NCBI GenBank assembly: GCA_007570785.1
Contig: ML664159.1
Location: forward strand, 5,951,376 to 6,015,375
Reading direction: 5' to 3'
Length of the DNA: 64,000 bases
Source: Antilocapra americana
Taxonomy: Eukaryota; Chordata; Mammalia; Artiodactyla; Antilocapridae
Positions 27,001-36,000 of this stretch are shown here, one piece after another (positions within the stretch are counted from its first letter, which is position 1; the number at the start of each line of letters is the position of its first letter). The translations under genes were made by a program, and so were the position numbers. The notes beneath the pieces were generated by a model. The model saw nothing but the letters and a program-made list of their open reading frames with translations, did no database searches and was not told where the DNA came from.

Positions 27001-30000
27001 TCACTAAAACAAGAAAAGAAAAACAGTTTTATAAACAGATACTAATTTTATACAAATAACTAGGAAAGTCTTCAAAATGATCATACTATGTTTCTCTAGA
27101 AATGTTGGCAGGTGGAATAACTCTCTCCCTCCTCAAGGCTCTTCTTGCCCCCTCTCTCCCCACTCCAGCCAGACTCAAAACCACAGGGATAGAGGTGACT
27201 TTGGAGTGTGCAGGTGAAGCCCTGCAGGTCCGCTCACACCCCAGGTACCACCAGCACCAGGCAGCAGCAGCAGCACCACGAAGGGTCACTGCGCTGAATC
27301 CCCACACCCCAGGCCCCAGCCCATCCACCCACCTCGCCCTGCCCTGCCGGCCTCCAGTCCCTCCTGGTTCCTACAGAGGGCTGCTTGCCTGCTCACTCCA
27401 AGGTCTTCTCACCAGCCTCTCTAGCCTCCTCCCTCAGATAGACTACTTCCGGGAAATGAAGGGCCTGGGCAGCTCCATTTAATTAACTGCTCCTCCCACT
27501 GCCTGATCTGGGGTTTGCCTTCCCACCCCAGCTCTGCCCTGCTCAGTCTCACCGGAGGTCTCAAGGGAGAGCTCCCCATCTCCACTTCCCACTCCCCATC
27601 CTCTCCCAGACTCAAAGCCACCTGCCTTCTGCTCCTTCCCACGTACGGAAACCACCGAGGACCCTGCCCAACAAACCCAAGGGGCCACTCTGTCCTCAGG
27701 GACCACCTCTCTTTAGATGAAGCAGGTGACAGGCTCCGCTGCAGCTTCCAGTGCCCCTCTCCTGGTCTCCTCCCTCCTCTCCTCTTGGGGGCCCCTCCCG
27801 CCTCCAGGTGCTCCATCTCCCAGCTCCATCAGCTCCTGGGGATTTGCTTTGTCCCAAGACCACCTCAGTGCGCCCTCCACATACTGCCTCAGGCCCGCCT
27901 TCAGGCCAAAGCTTCAGATCCTAGGTCTCCGACCCCTTCCCAGGCCTCCTCCCTGAGTTCCAGGTACTTAGGGCCTGAGGGTCACTTCAGCACTTTACTT
28001 ACAGTCAGCACTAGCTAGTCCTTGCCTTCTCCTCTCCAAGAAAACCTGCTCCTCCTGACCTGTCTCCACAGAGAATCACCAGGTCACCTAATTGGAACTC
28101 TTGCTCCCTCTTTCCTGGCAAGCAGCACAATCAGACTCCTCCCACGCGTCCTTCCCCCATCTCTCACACTTCTCCCCTCCTCACCCACACCGCTTCTGCC
28201 TGCCTGCAAGCTCTCTGTCTCACTGGTTCTCACACTCTCTCACAATGACTGTCTCACTCTCTCGGTCTTCTCTGCAGGACCTTATCATGTCTTTGCCTTT
28301 CTGTGGCTTCTTACTACTTCCTGGCCTGAGCTCCCTGGCCCCACACACATGAAACCCCCTCACCCTGCTCCCCTGTCCCCCACCCTTCATGCTCCCCCAG
28401 ACGGAATGTACTTCAGTGTCCCAAGCACACCCTGCATAACACACACATACACACCACCCTCCGTAGCCTCCCCAGAAGAGTCCCTGCCAGGAGCCTTGCA
28501 GGTGCACAGCTCAGCTATGCGTGCCCCATGGACAGGTAGAGTTTGTGCACAGAAGTGACAGCCCTGCCCTCTGCCATGATGCCCAAACTGCTCCTTATCC
28601 CCTAGGAACAGCATTTCACAGGGTGTGGACTGAAGACATTAGAATTCTCAGAGTGCCTTCTAAAAACCATTTTTCTGGGCCCATTAAATCAGAATCTTCG
28701 ATGAATAAATGAAAAACCAGGAAGAAAACAACAATGGTGTTATTTGCAGTGATGGGTGTTTAAAATCTTCCTGGATTTTCTCATTGAATCATCCCAATAA
28801 GCCTATGAAGGCCATTTGACAAATGCAGAGACTGGAGCTCAGAGAGGTACGTGACTTCCTTGAGGTCACACAGCTAACAAACAGCAAAGGAGCACTTGAC
28901 CCTAGGCACTTAGGACTTAAAAGCCCCGGGAACCATGTCTCCCTTCACTCCCCACCACTTCACCCACCGACCCCGATCCTGGCAGTGACAGTAAACTGAG
29001 GAAGAAAAGAACAAAGCAGCAGACCGACTGCTAGTCCCTTCCTTTCTCTTCTTCAGTCAAGTTAGTCAGGAGCCTCCAGATTTTGAAAATCTCCTTGACT
29101 CAAGGGTTTTTGTGATAAACATTCCCAAGTATTTGGTATTTCCCAAGCTTCATATCCTAGGAAAACTGTGCATTTTCATTTTCAGACCCAAGTCCTCTTA
29201 TTTTTTAATCCTAACCTCCAGCTCAGAAGGTCAGAAGGGTGGTAAGCCTGAAATTAGGAAATGCTTCAAGACATTAAGAAAGACTAAAACATGGTTCCCA
29301 GTGAAATGCATAGAAGAACAAGCCAGCCATTGCATCGTTTCTCTCCAGACTCATACCCTTATAATGCAATCATTATGCCCTTTAATTTAAAAGTAATTAT
29401 GAGAACATGTAATGGGATTGGATGCCATGATCTTAGTTTTTAAATGCTGAATTTTAAGCCAGCTTTTTCACTCTCCTCTTTTACTTTCATCAAGAGGCTC
29501 TTTAGTTCTTTGCTTTCTGCCATAAGGGTGGTGTCATCTGCATATCTGAGGTTATTGCTATTTCTCCCAGCAATCGTGATTCCAGCTTGTGCTTCATCCA
29601 GCCCAGCATTTTGCACGATGTACTCTGCATATAAGTTAAATAAGCAGGGTGACAATATACAGCCTTGATGTATTTTCCTTTCCCAATCTGGAACGAGTCT
29701 GTTGTTCCATGTCCAGTTCTAACTATTGTTTCTTAGCCTGCATACAGATTTCTCAGGAGGCAGGTAAGGTGGTCTGGTATTCCCATCTCTTGAAGAATTT
29801 TCCCGTTAGTTGTGATCTACACAGTCAAAGGCAGAAGTAGAAGTTTTTCTGGAACTCTCTTGCTTTTTCAATGATCCAACGGATGTTGGCAATTTGATCT
29901 CTGATTCCTCTGCCTTTTCTAAATCCAGCATGAACTCCTGGAAGTTCAGAGTTCATGTACTGTTGAAGCCTGCCACTTCATGGCAAATAGATGGGGAAAC

Positions 30001-33000
30001 AATGGAAACAGTGACGGACTTTATTTTTGAGGGCTCTAAAATCACTGCAGATGGTGACTGCAGCCATGAAATTAAAAGGTGCTTGTTCCTTGGAAGAAAA
30101 GCTATGACCAACCTAGACAGCATATTCAAAAGCAGAGACATTACTTTGCCAACAAAGGTTCATCTAGTCAAAGCTATGCTTTTTCCAGCAGTCATGTATG
30201 GATGTGAGAATTGAACTATAAAGAAAACTAAGCACTGAAAAATGATGTTTTTGAACTGTGGTATTGGAGAAGACTTTTGAAAGTTCCTTGGACTGCAAGG
30301 AAATCAAACTAGTCAATCCTAAAGGAAATCAATCCTGAATATTCAGGAAGGACTGATGCTGATTCCAAAACTTTGGCCACCTGATGTGAAGAGCTGACTC
30401 ACTGGAAAAGACCCTGATACTGGGAAAGATTGAAGGCTGGAGGAAAAGGGGACGATAGAGGATGGGATGGTTAGATGACATCACCAACTCGATGGACATG
30501 ATTTTGAGCAAGCTCCGGAGTTGGTGATGGAATGGGAAGCCTGGTGTGCTACAGTCTGTGGGGCTGCAAAGAGTTGGACATGACTGAGTGACTGAATTGG
30601 ACTGATGAGAATATGTATTAAGAGTTAGATGTTCTTATTGTACAAAATATGTCTGCTTAAAATAGTGACCAATTTCTCCTGACTGTCTCTTTCACAGTCC
30701 CCTTTCTACAGCTGTTTATCTTTAATTCCAGATGTGTATGCATATGCATATATATCAGAACTTCTGCTGAAAAACAGAAAACCTTCATGGAAAACCTTTA
30801 TTTTTACCATGCAGTGAGGTTGCAGGGTAGAGGGTCAGCTCTCTGTACCAAAACACTGACACAGTTATGGGGGAAGGGGCCTAGCCCGAGGTGAAGGAGC
30901 CACCCACTGGGCAACACCAAAGTCACAGCCCGGGGGAGGACGCAACCCAGGGGACCCACAGAGCCCTTGCACTGTGTAGGAATCTGCTTTAGAGGGAGCA
31001 GAATCTGCTACCCTAAAATATGTCTCTTTGGCATATTAATTATTTTAAGCTAGTTATTCTCTAAGAAACAGCAGGCAAAGGAAAACCACTGAAAACCCAT
31101 CAGGAGTTAGCCTTTAGGGAGAAACATTAACATTTGTATGGGAAATCTCCATGTGTAAGGGTGTCCAACCTGCATCTTATCAGAGCAAGGGCAGGGACTG
31201 AAGTCTCAGGACAACCTCACGAGGGTTTACAGTGCTCTTCCTGGGGACCTCTCAGACCCACTCTCCCCACATATTTTGGAGAGTTACTCACATTTTCCTT
31301 GGTATCTCCCATGTATGGCTGCTGTCAAGTCGTGTGCGACTCTTTTGCAACCTCATGGACTGTAGCCCGCCAGACTCCTCTGGCCATGGGATTCTCCAGG
31401 CAAGAATTCTGGAGATACTCCATTTCCTCCTCCAGGGGATCTTCCCAACCCAGGGATGGAACGAACTCAGGTCTCTTGGGTCTCCTGCACTGGCACGTGA
31501 ATTCTTTACCACTAGCACCACTTGGGAAGCCCCTCTTTCATGTACACCAGTTATTAAAGCTTTTGTCTGATTTTCTCCTGTTAATCTGAAACATGTCAAT
31601 TTCACCCTTAGACCAGAAGAACCCAGAAGGGTGGAGGAAGATTTTCTTCCTCTCTGACACGCTACATGGATGCTAGTGCCCCACATCTTTCTTCTTCCTT
31701 TCTGCTTTTCCATGTGGATTGTTAAAAGGAAAACTACAGTAATCATGGAGAGAGAGGACTCATTCCAAATGTTCCCAGTGTAATTTAGGGGCTGAAGATC
31801 AGTAGGGAATGGAAGTGGACATTTACTTAGTATCACTTAAAATTCCTTACATTTTCATCCCGACTCAATTGTGATGACTAGGTGTAATGTCAACGCTGCC
31901 TTACGCCTACCAGCTCCCAGGCCCTGCCTAGCACAGGTCTCTTTTCCTTAGTGGGAGGAGAAAAACACTCCATCTTGGCACTGTAAAATCCAACCAGAGG
32001 GAGCCTTTCTCCCACCTCTGCACCTGGGCCTGACTGCAGCCTGGACAGGTAGATAGTAGGCGCCAGAAGGGCTTCAATCAAATCTGGCTCCATGAGTAAT
32101 AATTCTCCACTTGAAGATTTTAATAATCCTTAAAGTGAAAATAAAACCATAATTGTTGTTGTTGTTCAGTCACCAAGTTGTGTCCAACTCTTCACAATCC
32201 CATGGACTGCAGCACGCCATATAGTATATATATAATTATATATAAATATAATTATTAACATAATAATTATATTTAAACCATACTATAATAGCTAATTTTT
32301 TTTTTTTAATATTTACTGTGTGCCTGAACTCAAGCCAAGGACCTGGCAGGCATCAATGGGCTCCTTGCAACAAACTTTTTAGTGCCTGATGCTAAACTAG
32401 TATCATCCCCATTTCACAGATGAAGAAATGAGGCTTGGGTAACTTATCCACAAACCCAGTCCATCTGACTGCAGAGCCTGAGCTTTTAACAATACATTTC
32501 ACAACAAAAAGCCTAAAATTCTGCCAAGCAGGTAACGACAAAACACTTGATACTTTCTAGTCTCTGTTCCTAAGGTGCCACTGTCTGTAAAGGTAATTCT
32601 CAAATAGAGCCACCTTGCAGTAAATAATAAAAAGTTATTAGGCATAATTAAACCCATAGTGGGGCTTCCCCAATGGCTCAGCAGGTAAAGAATCAACCTG
32701 CAATGCAGGAGCCTCAAGAGATACAGGTTCAGTCCCTGGGTCAGGAAGATATCCTGGAGGAGGGCACAGCAACCCGCTCCAATTCTCTTGCCTGGAGAAG
32801 CCCAGGGACAGAGGAGTCTGGTGGGCTACGTAGCATAGGGTCACAAAGAGTCAGACACGACTGAAGTGACTGAGCATGCATGCCCACAAACCTATAAGGA
32901 GGCCCAATTCCTCCTCCAACTCTTCACCAGAATGAAATCAACTAGTGTTTTACTTCGTCCAGCCCCTATCAACCTTCAGAAAATAGGTCAAAAAAAGTTA

Positions 33001-36000
33001 AACGGGTTAAGAAAGTGGAAAAGAGTTTACATTAGTCACAAACTAAAGTTAATCTGCATAATCATAACATAGTCATACTTCCCAGAGAATAAACTTGATG
33101 AAAATACTATTCTCTATAATACAGATCTCTTTTCATCAACTGAAATCAACTCACAGTTGCTGTGATAAGCAGAGGGGATGCAAAAGGCACATCTGACACA
33201 GGAACCTGGTCGCAGAAGAGAAGACAGATCAGGAGATAAAATGTATGTGATGTGGGAAGAGCACAATAAAAGCAATATAAGCTATTATTTTAGCCCAGAG
33301 CAGGCTGTGGTGAACTGGGAAGAATGCAGCTCTCATGCTAGGAACACAGGCATGAAACTTAAGACCACTGAAACCTCAATGCTAAGGTCAGCTTTTGCAT
33401 CTTCAGAGAAAACTACCACCCCTCAAACAGGATCCTCTCACTGTTAGACTCAGAAAAAAAATTGAAACAGAAAGGAGCCTATAGAGATCTTCCAGTCTAG
33501 ATGCACTAGAGGGAGAGATGCACTCTAGGAGAGGTGAAACTAATAAACACCCAAGATCACACAGCAAGTTAGAAGCAGAGACAATCTTACAACCTGTCTC
33601 AGGTCTCCTAGTTTACCCATCAATTCATCCATTTAACAAACACAGATGGACTATGTGCCAGGCATGTGAATAAAGCAACTGGCGCTGTGGCTTCAACAGC
33701 CCATCAGTCTGATGGGGAAGACTGTCTACTTGAATCTGAGAAAGGAAGCACTGTCTAAGATTGAAGAATTGGGGGTTGGGGGGGTGGGGGGGGCAGCTTC
33801 CTGAGGAAGTGACATTTAAACTCAGCCACAAAGGACAAGCAGGAATAGACAAGAGAAGAATTGGGGGCAGGGGGAGTAGAGGTCGCACAACTTCTGTCTG
33901 AGGCAGGAAGGAACTGATCAAGATCCAGGAACATGAGGAGGGCGAGTGTGATCAGAGGGAGAAAGAGAGGAGATGAGGAAAGCCAGGGAGGTGGAGAAAC
34001 TCCAACTCTGTAACCAAGCCAATAGCAACCTCAGGATGCTGAATGGAGATCATCTATCTGGTCCACCGAGTGGTCTCTAAATCTTCCCTCTTGGGAAAAT
34101 CTGAAGTTTGAGCGCAAAGGAGGAAGTCAACAATGCAGGGTTCCAGAATCTGCTGTCGTCAGCATCCCTCATGGGGAATGGCTGACCCTGTGCAACCCTG
34201 ACAGCCTACAGGCTCAGACACTGCCTGCGTTGAGTCCAAAAGGTCCAAGCATTTCCCCAAAGAAAATCTCAGTCTCCAGGCCACAAAAGCCAGGCCTCCC
34301 TGCCCAAGAAGTTGTAGTACCAGATGACAAACACCCCTCAGGAGGCTCGGAAACTTTAAAGCATACTCCAAGGAAACTGTCTTCACAGACTTGAGGTCTG
34401 GAAGCCAACTACACAGCCCCTTGCACAGGGACAGAACGATTTCCTGAACTCCAAGCCCTCTGGGACCAGGCTGGGGCAGGGGAGAGAGGATCAGGGACTC
34501 CATAGGGGAAAGTGGCAGACAGGTGGGGGAAGGCGGAGGAGAGATGTGGGCATCATGAGCCACCAGCTGTCAGTTTTCCAAGGGACACTTCCCAAGCTGG
34601 GCAGGTTTCCCATCATCACCCAGTTTCCTTTATTCTAAGCATCCCATGACCACCACCTATAATCAGCTCACCTGGGATGTAAGCCATCCCATCACTTTTT
34701 TCTTCTATGTTCAAGGTCCCGGAATGAGAGCACAGCCTTAAATGCTTTGGAAAATATTTAGTGCCAGCAAAGGTGAAAATCCCACAGGCCTAGCTCTCCA
34801 GGCTGGCTCCTTCATCTATTCCCTCCCTTCCTTTTCTTCAGTTACACAAGTAGGAAAAAAAAAAAAAAAAGTGGTCAAACAGGTAGGTTTTTGGATATCA
34901 ATAAGGCTAAAGGGTTCACACATCATTAGTTGTAACAGGCAAAACCTGGAAACAACTGCCAGGTTGTTCATCAAGAGAAAAATGGATGAACAAAATGTGA
35001 TACCATCATAAAATGGAGTCCTGTAAGCCAGGAGAATGAAAAACTGCTCACACACAACTGAGAGGATGAATCTCACAAACATAACAGCACAAAAGAAGTC
35101 AGACACAAAAGGGCATATGCTGTATGATCCTATTTTTATAAAGTTTACAAACTAGCAAAACTATCTCTGGTCCCTTTGGGATGGAGGGATAGGAAAGTAG
35201 GAAGAAAAGGAAGGGGGCTTTTAGGATGCCATGTTCTATTTCCTGACCCGGGTGGTAGTTACACAGATGTGTTCACTTGGTGATAATTTATCAGCTGTAC
35301 ACTTTAGATGCTATGTTTTCTGTATGACTGTACATACACACACTTCAAGGAAGGGTTTTCAGCATCTTGGGATAGGAAAAGTACATAGGACTTTAGCTTT
35401 GCAGGCCACATTTATGAATGGAGAATGACCCTGCGTGGTGGGGGGCAAAGTGAAGAGATGACTGCATTTAGGATATGGCCCTATGCTCACCCCAATTGTG
35501 GGGTGGCAGGAATTAGGGTGAACAGTTTCAAGGTTTACTTCCTTCTTTCTCCTATAACTAACTGTCAATGAAATCTCTGCATAATGTACTCCAAAGGGAA
35601 GTAGGACCAGGAGGAAAAACAGTTGGAACTGAGCTGGATTAAAGGAGAAGGGAGGCTACTGGAACACTTTTATCAGTGAGGGTACAAGGGGGGGAGCAGG
35701 AAGAAGAGGGAAAACAACGAAATCATAAGTGCCCAGGGCAGGCAAGAAGGAGAGCTGGCCTGACTGGGAATGGATGGGGTGGGGTGATTCCCATTACTCA
35801 GCCCAGCTGAAGGGGATCCCTTCTCTACTCCCCTCCCTGAGCCCTGCTCTGATGCACACCTAAATTAATGGCTTTATTGTGCTGCTCAAGAGATGCAAGA
35901 GACACAGATTCAATCTCTGGATAGTGAAGATCCCCTGGAGCAGGAAATGGCAACCCACTCCAGTATTCCTGCCTGGAAAATTCCATGGACAGAGGGGCCT

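Noticed and set aside
27515..28558. Plus-strand frames of 167 and 178 codons
   Set aside because: Low-complexity Pro/Ser/Leu translation from C/T-rich DNA, with no domain, no splice context and no codon signal.
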